From contig NZ_JAJHNP010000006.1 of the NCBI RefSeq assembly GCF_020819595.1, positions 1 through 64,000 of the forward strand: a stretch of 64,000 nt of DNA, given 5' to 3'. This stretch comes from Streptomyces barringtoniae (GTDB lineage: Bacteria > Actinomycetota > Actinomycetes > Streptomycetales > Streptomycetaceae). How positions within the stretch are numbered: position 1 is the stretch's first letter; every line of letters starts with the position of its first letter. The translations under genes were made by a program, and so were the position numbers. A model generated the notes under the pieces. That model was not told where the DNA came from. It saw nothing but the letters and a program-made list of their open reading frames with translations, and searched no databases. Positions 34,283-43,699 of this stretch are shown here, one piece after another.

Positions 34283-35854
34283 TCAGCCCTTGGTGGGGCG
34301 CGGTGCCTGCGCGGTCTGCTCCCATCCGGTCAGCGCCGTGTGCAGTTCCGTCAGCTCGCGCATGATCGTGGCGCGCTGTTCGACCAGTCCGCCGACCGGG
34401 GTGAATCTGCTGTCGGCGATGATCGCGGCGACCGTGCGTCTCAGCCCGCTCAGCGCCTCGTTCGAGAGGATCCGGCCGGCCTTCTCCTGCGCCTCGGTCA
34501 CCATCTCCTCGGCCCGGCGCTCGGCGTCGGTGCGCAACCTCTCGGCCTCCAGGCGCAGTTGCTCGGCACGCCCCTCGATCTCCGTGAGCCGTTTCTGCGC
34601 CTTGTCCTGCCGCGCGGCAAGATCCCGTTCGGACTGCTCGCGCCGTTTGGCGAGGTTGGTCTCGAAGTCGGCGGCGGCCCGCGCGGCCACGGCGCGGGTC
34701 TCCTCGAAGAGGGCATCGGCCTCTTCGCGCTTGGCCTGCGCGTCCTGCTGGGCCTGCGGCAGCAGCCCGGCGGCCTCGGCCTTCGCCTGTTCGACGATCC
34801 GCACGCCCTCGCGCTCGGCCCGGGTCCTGCGCTCCGTGAACGTAGGCCTCCGTGTCGGCGCGCACCTGCCGGGCCGCCGCCTCCGCCAGCTCCCGGTGCT
34901 GCCCGGCGGCGCGCGCGGCCTCCTCGCGCAGCTCCCGGGCCTCCTCCAGGGCGGCTTCGCGCAGCGCGGCGGCCTCTCCCCCGGCGGCGGCCGGCCCCGT
35001 CGGGGATGCCGCCTCGGCGCCCAGCTCGTCCAGCCGGTCGAGGACTTCGCGGGCCGTGGCGGGTCGCTCCTCGGGGGTGCGCGACAGCAGATCGAGGACG
35101 AGCGTGTCCAGCTCGGGCGGGACGGCTGCGTTCAGCCTGCGCACCGGCTCGATCCGCCCCTCCAAGAGCAGGTGCATCTGCGCGTACGGGTTGTCGGCGA
35201 CCAGCGGGGGCCGGCCGGTGAGCATGAAGTGGAGCAGGCAGCCGAAGGAGTACAGGTCGGTGCGGTGGTCCACGGTGCGTTCGCCGCGCGCCTGCTCCGG
35301 CGACATGTACAGCAGGCTGCCGATGGCGACGCCGGTGCCGGTCAGGCCGCTGACGAGCACGGTGTCGCCGAGGAACTTGGCTATGCCGAAGTCCAGCACC
35401 TTCAGATCGCCCTCGGCGTCGAACATGACGTTCTCGGGCTTGATGTCCCGGTGCACGTGCCCTGCCGGTGCGCGGCGTCCAGCGCGGCGGCGACCTGCCG
35501 TCCCCAGGCCACGGCGCGCCGCCAGGACGGACGTTCCTGCACGACCGCGTCGTACAGGGTCCGCCCGGTCAGGCGTTCCATCACCATGCGGAGCACGCGT
35601 TCGTCGTCCAGGACGGCCTCGCCGCAGTCGTGGGCGATGACCGTGTACCTGCCGGGCAGCTGTGCCGCGGACCGGATCTCCTGGCGGAACCGGAGGAAGG
35701 TCTCGTGCTCGCCGATCCCGGGCAGCGCGGTGACGAGCTTGACCGCGACCTCCCGGTGCATCCGGGTGTCGCGGGCCGCCCACACCTGCCCCATCCCGCC
35801 CCGGCCCAGCCGTTCGACCAGTTCGTACCGGCCGTCGAGGATCTCCCCCCGCAT
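34283..35854 (-). pseudogene. Serine/threonine protein kinase with C-terminal coiled coil, broken by two frameshifts
   Basis: The start ATG 35854 gives MRGEILDGRYELVERLGRGG with the glycine loop and ATP lysine Lys39 (VAVKLV). In the first frame translation ends at 35402, but the kinase continues one frame over as HVHRDIKPENVMFD, VLDFGIAKFL and MSPEQARGERTVDHRTDLYSFG. One missing base near 35459-35460 (expected ggc cac gtg cac) explains this. A second shift, one extra base at 34839-34840, separates TEAYV from TERRTRAEREG. The long coiled coil then runs to the end (ALTGWEQTAQAPRPTKG). The two shifts cancel, so 34283-35854 would be a 523-aa protein if repaired. True pseudogene and sequencing error are both possible. 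Confidence 0.82.
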
Positions 35855-35936
35855 GCCCCACCCCTTCCCCGCTCCCCATGTGCCTCCACGTAGGAGATCA
35901 CCGCCGGGCCGGCGGGCTTCGTGACAGGCTGGCGCC

Positions 35937-36953
35937 ATGCGCGCGGCCCGGCTCATCAAGATGGTGCTCCTGCTGCAGTCCCGGCCGTCCATGACCGCCG
36001 CCGAACTCGCCCGGGAGCTGGAGGTGTCGGAGCGGACGGTCACCCGGGACGCGCAGGCGCTGTCGGAGGCGGGCGTGCCGGTGTACGCGGACCGGGGCCG
36101 GGCCGGCGGCTACCGGCTGGTCGGCGGGTACCGGACGCGGCTGACGGGGCTGGCCAGGAGCGAGGCGGAGGCGCTGTTCCTGAGCGGGGTGCCGGGGGCG
36201 CTGCGGGAGATGGGGCTGGAGGACGCCGCCTCCGCGGCCCGGCTGAAGGTGTCCGCGGCGCTGCTGCCCTCGCTGCGGGACGCCCCGGACAGCGCCGCCC
36301 AGCGGTTCCATCTGGACGCGCCGGCCTGGTTCCGGGAACCGGAGACGCCCGCGCTGCTGCCGGCGGTCGCGCGGGCGGTGTGGGACGACCACCGCGTCCT
36401 CGCCCGCTACCGGCGCGGCGAGAGTGAGGTGGAGCGGGTGCTGGAGCCGTACGGGCTCGTGCTCAAGGCGGGCGTCTGGTACCTGTGCGCGCGGGTGGCC
36501 GGCGCCGGCTCGTTCCGGACCTACCGGATCGACCGGTTCGGCGCCGTGGAAACCCTGCAGGAACGCTTCACCCGTGATCCGGAGTTCGATCTGCCCGGCC
36601 ACTGGGCCGAGCAGGCCGAGCGGTTCGCGCGCTCGATCCTGCACGCCGAGGTCGTCGTACGGCTGTCCCCGGAGGGGGTGCGGATGCTGCGGTACGCCGT
36701 CGATCCGTTGGCGGCGCGCGAGGCGCTGAGCGGGCCGTGCGAGCCGGACGGGGCCGGCTGGGTCACGGTGACGCTGCGGGTGGAGTCCGAGGAGGTGGCG
36801 CACGGACAGCTGACGGCGCTGGGTGCGGAGGCGGAGGTGCTGGCCCCGCAGGCCCTGCGGGAGCGGTTCGCGCGGGACGCGGCGCGGCTGGCCGCGCTGT
36901 ACGGCGATCCGCGCCCCCGGGGCCGTACGAACGCCGGATCGGACGCCGGATAA
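35937..36953 (+). CDS. WYL-domain transcriptional regulator (YafY/DeoR-like)
   Basis: This 338-aa regulator has an N-terminal helix-turn-helix (MTAAELARELEVSERTVTRD, residues 19-38) and a glycine-rich wing GRAGGYRLV. The WYL domain contains GVWYLCARV and FRTYRIDRF, where the ligand-binding aromatic and arginine residues sit, and a WCX C-terminal domain completes it. WYL proteins often bind nucleotides or nucleic acids and regulate stress or defence genes. It begins 82 bases from the divergent kinase remnant. Its target is unknown; the following DUF4240 gene is the nearest candidate. Confidence 0.92.
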   Translation: MRAARLIKMVLLLQSRPSMTAAELARELEVSERTVTRDAQALSEAGVPVYADRGRAGGYRLVGGYRTRLTGLARSEAEALFLSGVPGALREMGLEDAASAARLKVSAALLPSLRDAPDSAAQRFHLDAPAWFREPETPALLPAVARAVWDDHRVLARYRRGESEVERVLEPYGLVLKAGVWYLCARVAGAGSFRTYRIDRFGAVETLQERFTRDPEFDLPGHWAEQAERFARSILHAEVVVRLSPEGVRMLRYAVDPLAAREALSGPCEPDGAGWVTVTLRVESEEVAHGQLTALGAEAEVLAPQALRERFARDAARLAALYGDPRPRGRTNAGSDAG

Positions 36954-37019
36954 CGATCCGCCGCACTCCGGCGTACTCCGCGTGCGCCCCACCGGTGGAG
37001 GCCCGATGCTGGTGGCGTG

Positions 37020-37538
37020 ATGGACGAGACGGAGTTCTGGGAGCTGATCGACGCCGCCCGCGAGACCGCCGAGGGTGACCCCGAGGAACAGGCCGACGTG
37101 CTCGTGGACCGGCTGCTCCAGCTGGACCCCGAGCTGATTCTGGACTTCGCCCGTCACTTCGAGGCCCGCTACAACCGCGCCTACCGATGGGACCTGTGGG
37201 GCGCGGCCTGGGTACTGCTGGACGGGGCCAGCGACGACGCGTTCGACTTCTTCCGGTGCTGGCTGATCGGCCAGGGCCGGGAGGTCTACGAGGGCGCCCT
37301 GCACGATCCCGACTCGCTGGCGGAACTGCTGGAGGAGTTCGACGAGGAGATCGACGGCGACGGCGAGGAACTGGGCTACGCCGCGGACGAAGCCTATGAG
37401 CAGCTGACCGGCACCGTCGCGCCCGACCTGGGCATCGCCCCGGCGCCCGCCGAACCGGAGGGCTCGCCGGTGGACTTCGAGAACGAGCGGGCTCTCGCCG
37501 ACCGCTTCCCGCGGCTGTGGGACCGCTTCCGGGAGTAG
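37020..37538 (+). CDS. DUF4240 domain protein
   Basis: The 172-aa acidic protein starts MDETEFWELIDAARETAEGD, the usual DUF4240 opening. It continues with FEARYNRAYRWDLWGAAWVL and DDAFDFFRCWLIGQGREVYE, a Trp-rich helical fold found in Streptomyces and related to WGR-associated proteins. I place the start at the ATG 37020, one codon after an alternative GTG. There is no signal or membrane helix. Function unknown; it may be cotranscribed with the WYL regulator gene 66 bases upstream. Confidence 0.85.
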   Translation: MDETEFWELIDAARETAEGDPEEQADVLVDRLLQLDPELILDFARHFEARYNRAYRWDLWGAAWVLLDGASDDAFDFFRCWLIGQGREVYEGALHDPDSLAELLEEFDEEIDGDGEELGYAADEAYEQLTGTVAPDLGIAPAPAEPEGSPVDFENERALADRFPRLWDRFRE

Positions 37539-37549
37539 CCCGGCCCGGC

Positions 37550-37819
37550 TCAGTCGGCCGTGCGCCTGCGGGTGCTGTCGGCAGGCAGGTACACCTGGAT
37601 CTGGTCGGCCCGCACCGCGTGGTGCAGCGGCGCGGCGTTGGCCTGGTCGAGGGCGGACGCGGTGGCCGCGGCCGGGCCGAGAACGACGGTCGCGACCGCG
37701 CAGAGCACCGCCCAGGGACCGCGCGCGGTCCCGGTCCCCCTCGCCCGCTCCGTGGTCCCGGCCGTGCCCTCGACCGTGCTCTCGTCCGGGGACTTCGCTC
37801 GGACACGACTGCTGTTCAT
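37550..37819 (-). CDS. Small exported or membrane-anchored protein, 89 aa
   Basis: From the ATG 37819 (MNSSRVRAKSPDES) the product has a polar N-terminus of about 35 residues and one hydrophobic stretch AVLCAVATVVLGPAAATASA. The latter could be a membrane anchor or a late signal peptide ending ASA, and a short C-terminal part (ADQIQVYLPADSTRRRTAD) follows. An AGGTGG site lies before the start. It converges on the DUF4240 gene with only 11 bases between stops. No family recognised. Confidence 0.65.
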   Translation of the reverse strand: MNSSRVRAKSPDESTVEGTAGTTERARGTGTARGPWAVLCAVATVVLGPAAATASALDQANAAPLHHAVRADQIQVYLPADSTRRRTAD

Positions 37820-37891
37820 GATCCCCACCTCCGGTCGGCTGGTGATGTGCACGACCGTAGGGCGCGGGGCTCGGAGCGGGCTGCGTGGTGC

Positions 37892-39250
37892 CTAGGGGAT
37901 TGCTGTGAGCCGTGCCGTGGCGGTCCGGCCCTGCAGGCGCGCGGCCTTCTCCCTGATCTCGGGGAGGCGGGCGGTGAGCGCGGCGCCGGGGCAGCTGGTC
38001 ATGAACCCGGCCTGGTGGCCGGCCAGGGCGGGCAGGGTGGCGGTGGTGCCCTGCTTGTAGCGGCTGAGGCTGTTGCTGGAGACCAGGCGGACGCTCGCGC
38101 GCGGGTCGATGCCGGCCAGGCCCAGTTTCCAGGCGGCCAGGGCGGCGATCGCGTCCGTCATGGCCCGGGGCACGGGGACACCGGCGGTGAAGGTGCCGAG
38201 GGCGGCTATGCCGGCCGTGCGGTGGTTGAAGCCCTGGGTGTGGGCGCCGGTGACGGGCCGGTCGGTGCCTCCGGCGCGGCCTTCGTAGATGGTGCCGCAG
38301 CGGTCGACGATGAAGTTGTAGCCGATGTCGTCCCAGTTCCGGACGCCGGTCTGGCCGGCGTACAGGCGGCGGATGATCTCCGGCGCGTCGGCGCAGTTGT
38401 AGTCGCTCGGCGAGTCGGTGTGGTGCAGGAAGACGGCGACGACCTTGTCGTCGTAGCGCGGCGGCGGCTGGACGCGCCCGGCGGTGCCCAGCCAGACGGA
38501 GCGGGGCACGATGTGCGGCCGGGGGGCGCGGTGGGTGACCGGCGTGCGGAGCCGGACGGGCCGGTCGAGGCCCGCCGTGGCGGGGCGCTCGGCGCCGCCG
38601 GCGCTCAGGGCGAGCACGAGGACTGACACCAGCCCGGGCAGACAGCCGAGCAGCACCAGCAGGGCGCCGGGTATCCGCCGGGCTCCCCGGCGGCATGGCT
38701 CCGGCGTACCCGCCCCCTCCGGCGTCTCCAGCAGACCGGGCGTGTCCGGCGGACCCTGCGTGTCCAGGGTGTCCGGCGGCCCGGGCGGGTCCGGCGGCTT
38801 CGGCATCCCCGGTGTCCCCGGACCCGCGGATAGCTCCGGTGCCCTTCCCGCCCCCGGCGTCCGCCTGCTCGGCGTCGGTGGGAACCCGGACCCCTCCGTG
38901 GTGCTCAGGTCTGTCGGAGCCTGCGGGGTCTCGTCAGCGCTCCGGCGTCTCAGGTGTCTCGTCTGTCTCATGGGTCTCGGTCTCAGGCGTCTCATGGATA
39001 TCAGGAGCCTCAGATGTGGTCTCAGGAGTTCCAGCAGTCCCGTGCGCCCCCGGGCCGCGGACGTCCGCCGCTCCCCGGAGCACTCCGGCAGCCCGGCTGC
39101 CCCCGGCATCCGGGCGGTCTCCGGCATACGCTGCATACCGGAGGTTTCCCCCGGCTCCGGTGTCCCCGGCAGCTTCGGCTGCGGTGTCCCCGGCCCGCCC
39201 AGCGGCTTGCGCCTGCCGAGCGTCTCCAGTCTTTTTCGGACGGCGTGCAT
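37892..39250 (-). CDS. PGRP/N-acetylmuramoyl-L-alanine amidase domain protein with membrane anchor
   Basis: This is a 452-aa protein. Residues 1-215 are a low-complexity Pro/Thr/Glu/Arg-rich region, then one membrane helix (ALLVLLGCLPGLVSVLVLAL), then an extracytoplasmic amidase_2/PGRP domain. That domain has FLHHTDSPSDYNC and WDDIGYNFIVDRCGTIYEGR, which carry the zinc-site His and Tyr residues, and a later GHQAGFMTSCPG. It probably cuts or binds peptidoglycan stem peptides. The start ATG 39250 follows GAGAG. In the linker near 38936-39050 another frame encodes a Thr-Pro-Glu repeat that looks more natural, suggesting paired slippage frameshifts. Confidence 0.8.
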   Translation of the reverse strand: MHAVRKRLETLGRRKPLGGPGTPQPKLPGTPEPGETSGMQRMPETARMPGAAGLPECSGERRTSAARGRTGLLELLRPHLRLLISMRRLRPRPMRQTRHLRRRSADETPQAPTDLSTTEGSGFPPTPSRRTPGAGRAPELSAGPGTPGMPKPPDPPGPPDTLDTQGPPDTPGLLETPEGAGTPEPCRRGARRIPGALLVLLGCLPGLVSVLVLALSAGGAERPATAGLDRPVRLRTPVTHRAPRPHIVPRSVWLGTAGRVQPPPRYDDKVVAVFLHHTDSPSDYNCADAPEIIRRLYAGQTGVRNWDDIGYNFIVDRCGTIYEGRAGGTDRPVTGAHTQGFNHRTAGIAALGTFTAGVPVPRAMTDAIAALAAWKLGLAGIDPRASVRLVSSNSLSRYKQGTTATLPALAGHQAGFMTSCPGAALTARLPEIREKAARLQGRTATARLTAIP

Positions 39251-39449
39251 GAGCCCACTCTCGGGCGGCCGGGCCGTGCCCGCGATGTGCGCTCTGCCAC
39301 CTGGCGGAACCATCATCCCGGTCCGGCACGTTTCTGGGGGTACACACATACGTGGCCGGTTCGCCGCCCGGTGGCCGTGCCCGTGAGTGGGTGACTGATC
39401 ACCGGACCCGTCCCGTGCGTACTGAGGGGTCCGAGAGAAAGGCGGCTCC

Positions 39450-40634
39450 GTGGACCTGCTCGACCTGGTGCTCGTGCTGGTGATCCTCGTCTACGCGGCG
39501 TCCGGTTACCGGCGCGGGCTGGTGGCCGGCTGCGTCTCGCTGGCCGGGTTCGTCGGCGGTGCCGTCGTCGGCGTGTGGGTGCTGCCCTGGGTGACCGGCC
39601 TGGTGGAGCGCGGCACGGCCCAGGCGACGGCGCTCGCGGTGGTGACGGTCCTGGTGCCCGCGGTGGTGGGGCACGAGTTGGCGGGCCGGCTGGCACTGCG
39701 CCTGCGCGGGGAGCTGGACCGGGGTCCGCTGCGGGTGCTGGACGGGCTCGGGGGCGCGGCGGCGAACTCGGTGGCGGTGCTGATCGTGGCCTGGGTGGCG
39801 GCGAGCGTGCTGGGCGCGGCCCCGTCGCAGACGCTGAACGCGGCGATACGGAACTCGACGCTGCTGGGCGCGGTGCAGGACGCGATGCCGGACACCACGC
39901 CCGCGTGGTTCTCACGGGCCACTTCGGCGCTGACCGAGGCGGGTTTCCCGCAGGTCTTCAACCCGTTCGAGAACGAGTCGACGGCAAGGGTGGCCCGGCC
40001 CTCCGGTGACAGCGTCACCCCGGCCGCGACGAGTGCCGCGAAGCTGAGCACGGTGAAGATCGAGGGCGCCGCGGGCAACGAGGGCCGCGAGGGCAGCGGT
40101 TTCGTCTACTCCGCGCAGCACGTGATGACCAACGCGCACGTGGTGGCGGGCATCGACCACCCGAGCGTGCGGGTCGGCGGCGTGGGGCGGTCGTATCCGG
40201 CCCGGGTGGTGCTCTTCGACCCCGACCGGGACGTGGCGGTGCTCTATGTGCCCGGGCTGAGCGCCCCGGTGCTGCACTTCGACACCAGCGCGACGCGCGG
40301 GGACTCGGCCGTCGTCGCGGGCTATCCGCAGGACGGCGGGCTGGACCTGCAGGCGGCGACGGTGGCGAGCCGGGTGCGGGCGACCGGGCAGAACATCTAC
40401 AACGACGCCGCGGTCACCCGGGACATCTACTCGATCCGCTCCACGGTCCGGCCGGGCAACTCCGGCGGCCCGCTGCTGACCACGGCCGGCAAGGTGTTCG
40501 GGGTGGTCTTCGCGCGCTCCACCTCGGACGCCGAGACGGGGTACGCGCTCACGGCGTCCGAGGTGACGGGCGACGCCCGGCGCGCGGCCACGGCGACGGT
40601 GTCGGTGGACACCGGCCAGCTGGTCAGCTCGTAG
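39450..40634 (+). CDS. MarP-like membrane serine protease (CvpA helices plus trypsin domain)
   Basis: This 394-aa protein has four N-terminal helices of the colicin V production type (CvpA; opening LLDLVLVLVILVYAASGYRRG) and an extracytoplasmic trypsin-like domain. The triad is His230 (MTNAHVVAG), Asp261 (DPDRDVAVL) and Ser338 (RPGNSGGPLL). This is the architecture of mycobacterial MarP, a protease needed for acid and cell-wall stress, and its cleavage partner is often a peptidoglycan hydrolase. The divergent PGRP/amidase gene lies 200 bases away and could be a substrate, which is inference. The GTG start at 39450 follows AAAGGCGG. Confidence 0.92.
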   Translation: MDLLDLVLVLVILVYAASGYRRGLVAGCVSLAGFVGGAVVGVWVLPWVTGLVERGTAQATALAVVTVLVPAVVGHELAGRLALRLRGELDRGPLRVLDGLGGAAANSVAVLIVAWVAASVLGAAPSQTLNAAIRNSTLLGAVQDAMPDTTPAWFSRATSALTEAGFPQVFNPFENESTARVARPSGDSVTPAATSAAKLSTVKIEGAAGNEGREGSGFVYSAQHVMTNAHVVAGIDHPSVRVGGVGRSYPARVVLFDPDRDVAVLYVPGLSAPVLHFDTSATRGDSAVVAGYPQDGGLDLQAATVASRVRATGQNIYNDAAVTRDIYSIRSTVRPGNSGGPLLTTAGKVFGVVFARSTSDAETGYALTASEVTGDARRAATATVSVDTGQLVSS

Positions 40635-40671
40635 GCCGGCCGCCGGGCTCCGGCCGGCCGGCTCCCGGCGG

Positions 40672-41151
40672 TCAGACGCGCCGGCCCATGAGCACGTCGT
40701 CGACGTAGGCGCCGTCGAGGAAGAACTCCTGCGGCTGCACTCCCTCGACGGCGAACCCCTCGGACTCGTACAGCGCGCGGGCCGGGGCGTTGTGCCCGAG
40801 CACGCGCAGGCTCAGCCGCCGTGCGCCGCGCCCGCGCGCCTCCTCGACGGCGGCCCGGATCAGCGCGCGACCGAGGCCCTGCCCGCGGGCGTCGTCGGCC
40901 ACGGCCAGGCCCTGGATCTGCAGGACGTGCGCGTTGGCGGCGAGCCGGGTCGGGCGGGCGATGCGGACATAGCCGAGGACCTGCCCGTCGGCCTCGGCGA
41001 CCAGGTAGTCCTCCGGCAGGTGGCGCTCGTCGAAGAACGGCCCCTCCGGCGGGGGCGACACGGCGTGCAGGGTGGACCAGGTGGCCCGGTCGAGGGCGGC
41101 CAGTTGCTCCTCGTCGGCGGGCACGGCGATGCGTATGTACGGCTCCGGCAT
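40672..41151 (-). CDS. GNAT-family N-acetyltransferase
   Basis: The 159-aa product has the GNAT core: motif A LAVADDARGQGLGRALIRAAVEEA with the acetyl-CoA loop RGQGLGRA, and motif B LGHNAPARALYESEGF. The N-terminus reads MPEPYIRIAVPADEEQLA from ATG 41151; a GTG three codons earlier is also possible. The substrate is unknown; proteins of this layout acetylate small molecules or ribosomal-protein N-termini. It converges on the MarP-like gene and is divergent from the epimerase gene. Confidence 0.88.
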   Translation of the reverse strand: MPEPYIRIAVPADEEQLAALDRATWSTLHAVSPPPEGPFFDERHLPEDYLVAEADGQVLGYVRIARPTRLAANAHVLQIQGLAVADDARGQGLGRALIRAAVEEARGRGARRLSLRVLGHNAPARALYESEGFAVEGVQPQEFFLDGAYVDDVLMGRRV

Positions 41152-41215
41152 GACGATCACCCTACGGCGGCCCGCCGGAGCACCTCCCGGGGTTTTCGGC
41201 GGGCATGCTGGGGCC

Positions 41216-42112
41216 ATGGAACGTATGCGTATCGCGGTGGCCGGCGCGTCCGGGCTCATCGGCAGCGCCCTGGTGCGGTCCCTGACCGCGGACGGGCACG
41301 AGGTGGTACGACTGGTACGGCGGGCGGCCGCGGGCCCGTACGAGGTCTGCTGGGACCCCGAGGGTCAGTACGTGGACGCGGCCGGGCTGACCGGCTGTGC
41401 CGCGGTGGTGAACCTGGCCGGGGCGGGCATCGGTGACCGGCGCTGGACGCCGTCGTACAAGCGGCTGCTGCGGGACAGCCGGGTGCTGGGGACGGCCGCG
41501 CTGGCGGAGGCGGTGGCCGCACTGCCCGAGCCGCCGCGGGTCTTCGTCAGCGGCAGCGCCATCGGCATCTACGGCGACACCGGCGAACGGGCGGTGGACG
41601 AGGACGCCCCGCCGGGCGACGGCTTCCTGCCCTCGCTGTGCGTGGAGTGGGAGGAGGCCGCGGCGCCCGCGCAGGAGGCGGGCGTGCGGACGGTGTTCGC
41701 GCGCACGGGCCTGGTGGTGGCGCGTGGCGGCGGGGCCTGGGGGCGGCTGTTCCCGCTGTTCCGGGCGGGGCTCGGGGGGAGGCTGGGCGACGGTCGGCAG
41801 TACTGGTCGTACATCGCGCTGCACGACGAGGTCGCCGCGATCCGGCATCTCATCGACCACGACACCCTCTCCGGGCCGTTCAACCTGACGGCCCCGCAGC
41901 CGCTGACGAACCGTGAGATCACCGCGGCGATGGCCCGCGTGCTGCACCGCCCCGCCCCCTTCGCGGTCCCGGCGCCGGTGCTGCGGGCGGTGCTGGGCGA
42001 AATGGCGGGGGATGTGCTGAGCAGCCAACGGGTGGTGCCCAAGCGGCTGTTGGAGTCGGGGTTCCGGTTCGCGTTCCCGGGGATCGAGGAGGCGATCCGT
42101 TCCGCGGGGTGA
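41216..42112 (+). CDS. TIGR01777-family NAD(P)-dependent epimerase-like protein
   Basis: This 298-aa Rossmann protein has the dinucleotide loop VAGASGLIGSALVRSL, then the family blocks NLAGAGIGDRRWTPSYKR, SGSAIGIYGDTGERAVDED and VFARTGLVVARGGGAWGRLFP. It continues with SYIALHDEVAAIRHLI and the C-terminal DUF1731 part LSSQRVVPKRLLESGFRF. The fold is an extended SDR, close to SulA/YfcH proteins whose biochemical role is unsettled. It starts at ATG 41216. It shares no obvious pathway with its neighbours. Confidence 0.9.
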   Translation: MERMRIAVAGASGLIGSALVRSLTADGHEVVRLVRRAAAGPYEVCWDPEGQYVDAAGLTGCAAVVNLAGAGIGDRRWTPSYKRLLRDSRVLGTAALAEAVAALPEPPRVFVSGSAIGIYGDTGERAVDEDAPPGDGFLPSLCVEWEEAAAPAQEAGVRTVFARTGLVVARGGGAWGRLFPLFRAGLGGRLGDGRQYWSYIALHDEVAAIRHLIDHDTLSGPFNLTAPQPLTNREITAAMARVLHRPAPFAVPAPVLRAVLGEMAGDVLSSQRVVPKRLLESGFRFAFPGIEEAIRSAG

Positions 42113-42295
42113 GCCGGGCGTCTGCAACGCCGGCGAACGGACGTGACCGTATGCGACCTCTATGCGACCGTGCCCTGTTGATGCGCGACTGTTCGTGACC
42201 GATCTCGGACCTAACCTCGAGGCGAACTCGGGTATCCCCGGAGCCAGTTGGGGGCATGACGTCTCCACCGGCCGCGCAACCACAGGAGGGGCCTC

Positions 42296-43669
42296 GTGCT
42301 TGAGCCCGCGTACCAGGTGGACGTCGTCATCGTGGGAGCCGGAATCGCCGGACTCTCGGCGGCTCATCGGCTGACCAGCGCAGGAATCTCGACCGTCGTC
42401 CTCGAGGCCGCCCCCTGCGTCGGCGGCCGCATGTCGACGGAGAAGGTCGACGGCTTCCGGCTCGACCGCATCGGACAGCTGCTGTCCACGTCCTACCCCG
42501 AACTCCGCACGACCCCGGGCCTGGACTCCCTGGTCCTGCGCGCCTTCGCGCCGGGCGTCCTGCTGCACCGCGACGGACGCACCCACCGCGCGGGCGCACC
42601 GGCGGCCGGAGGGAGCACACGGGGCGCAAGGGGCGCACTCCATGTGGTGCGCGCCCTCGCCAGCGCCCCCAGGGGACCGGCGGCCACCCCGGGCCGGGCC
42701 GGCGCGCCGGTGGGCGGCGCGGTGGACCAGGCCCGGCTCGGCGCCGCGCTGGGGCGGATAGCCGCCACCCCGGTGGAGCGCATCCTGGCCCGCCCGGAGA
42801 TGGCCGCCCGCCAGGCCCTCGCCCAGCGCGGGATGCCGCCGCGCACGGTCGACGGCTTTCTGCGGCCGCTGCTCGCCACCCTGCTGTGCGACCCGGAGCT
42901 GACCACCTCCAGCCGATGCGCCGACCTCGCGCTGCGCGCCTTCGCGAGCGGCCGGCTGTGTGTGCCGGAGGGCGGCGCGGACGTACTGCCGGAACTGCTG
43001 GCGCGGGCGCTGCCGCCGGGCACCGTGCACACCGGGGTGCGGGTCACCTCGGTGGCCACGACCTCGGTGGCCACCGCCGAGCACGGCGAGATCCGCTGCC
43101 GGGCCGTGCTGCTGGCGACCGACGCACGGGCGGCCGCGGAGCTGCTGCCGGGCCTCAGGGTGCCGGACTTCCACCCGGTGACGGTGGTCCACCACACCAC
43201 CGACGACCCGGCGACGGGCTTCTCCACCGGCACCTCGCTGCTGCTGGACGCCGACCGCGGCGGGCCGGTGGCGCACACGGCGGTGCTCAGCACCGTGGAC
43301 CCGAGCCGGGCGCCGGTCGGCCGGGTGCTGATCTCCTCGACCGTGCTCGGCACACCGCCGGAAGGGATCGACACCGCCGTCCGCATCCACCTCTCCCGCC
43401 TCTACGGCACCTCGACGCGCCGCTGGGAGACGCTGGCGGTGCACCACACCCCGGAGGCGGTCCCGGCCATGCGCCCGCCCCACGACCTGCGCCGTCCGGT
43501 ACGCCTGCTGGCCGGCCTCTACGTCTGCGGCGACCACCGCGACACCAGCACGCTCCAGGGCGCCCTGCACTCCGCCCACCGCGCGGCAGCGGCGATCCTG
43601 GCCGACCTGGGCGCCGGGGGTTCCCTGAACCGGGCCGACCCGGCACCGACGTTGCCGCGAGCGGCATAG
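42296..43669 (+). CDS. FAD-dependent oxidoreductase (amine oxidase/phytoene desaturase-like)
   Basis: The 457-aa flavoprotein starts with the FAD-binding motif VDVVIVGAGIAGLSAAHRLT and the second block VLEAAPCVGGRMSTEKVDGF. It ends with the typical LAGLYVCGDHRDTSTLQGAL flavin-contact motif. It resembles monoamine oxidase or carotenoid/phytoene desaturase relatives; no carotenoid genes are nearby, so the substrate stays open. The GTG at 42296 is selected by AGGAGGGG eight bases upstream. A short Ala/Gly/Pro-rich insertion near residues 100-140 looks flexible and poorly conserved. Confidence 0.88.
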   Translation: MLEPAYQVDVVIVGAGIAGLSAAHRLTSAGISTVVLEAAPCVGGRMSTEKVDGFRLDRIGQLLSTSYPELRTTPGLDSLVLRAFAPGVLLHRDGRTHRAGAPAAGGSTRGARGALHVVRALASAPRGPAATPGRAGAPVGGAVDQARLGAALGRIAATPVERILARPEMAARQALAQRGMPPRTVDGFLRPLLATLLCDPELTTSSRCADLALRAFASGRLCVPEGGADVLPELLARALPPGTVHTGVRVTSVATTSVATAEHGEIRCRAVLLATDARAAAELLPGLRVPDFHPVTVVHHTTDDPATGFSTGTSLLLDADRGGPVAHTAVLSTVDPSRAPVGRVLISSTVLGTPPEGIDTAVRIHLSRLYGTSTRRWETLAVHHTPEAVPAMRPPHDLRRPVRLLAGLYVCGDHRDTSTLQGALHSAHRAAAAILADLGAGGSLNRADPAPTLPRAA

Positions 43670-43699
43670 AGGATCGCGGCGAGCCTGCTCAGGGCACCC

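Noticed and set aside
34280..35924. Long plus-strand frames across the kinase region
   Set aside because: Kinase motifs on the minus strand are unmistakable; the plus frames are antisense shadows.
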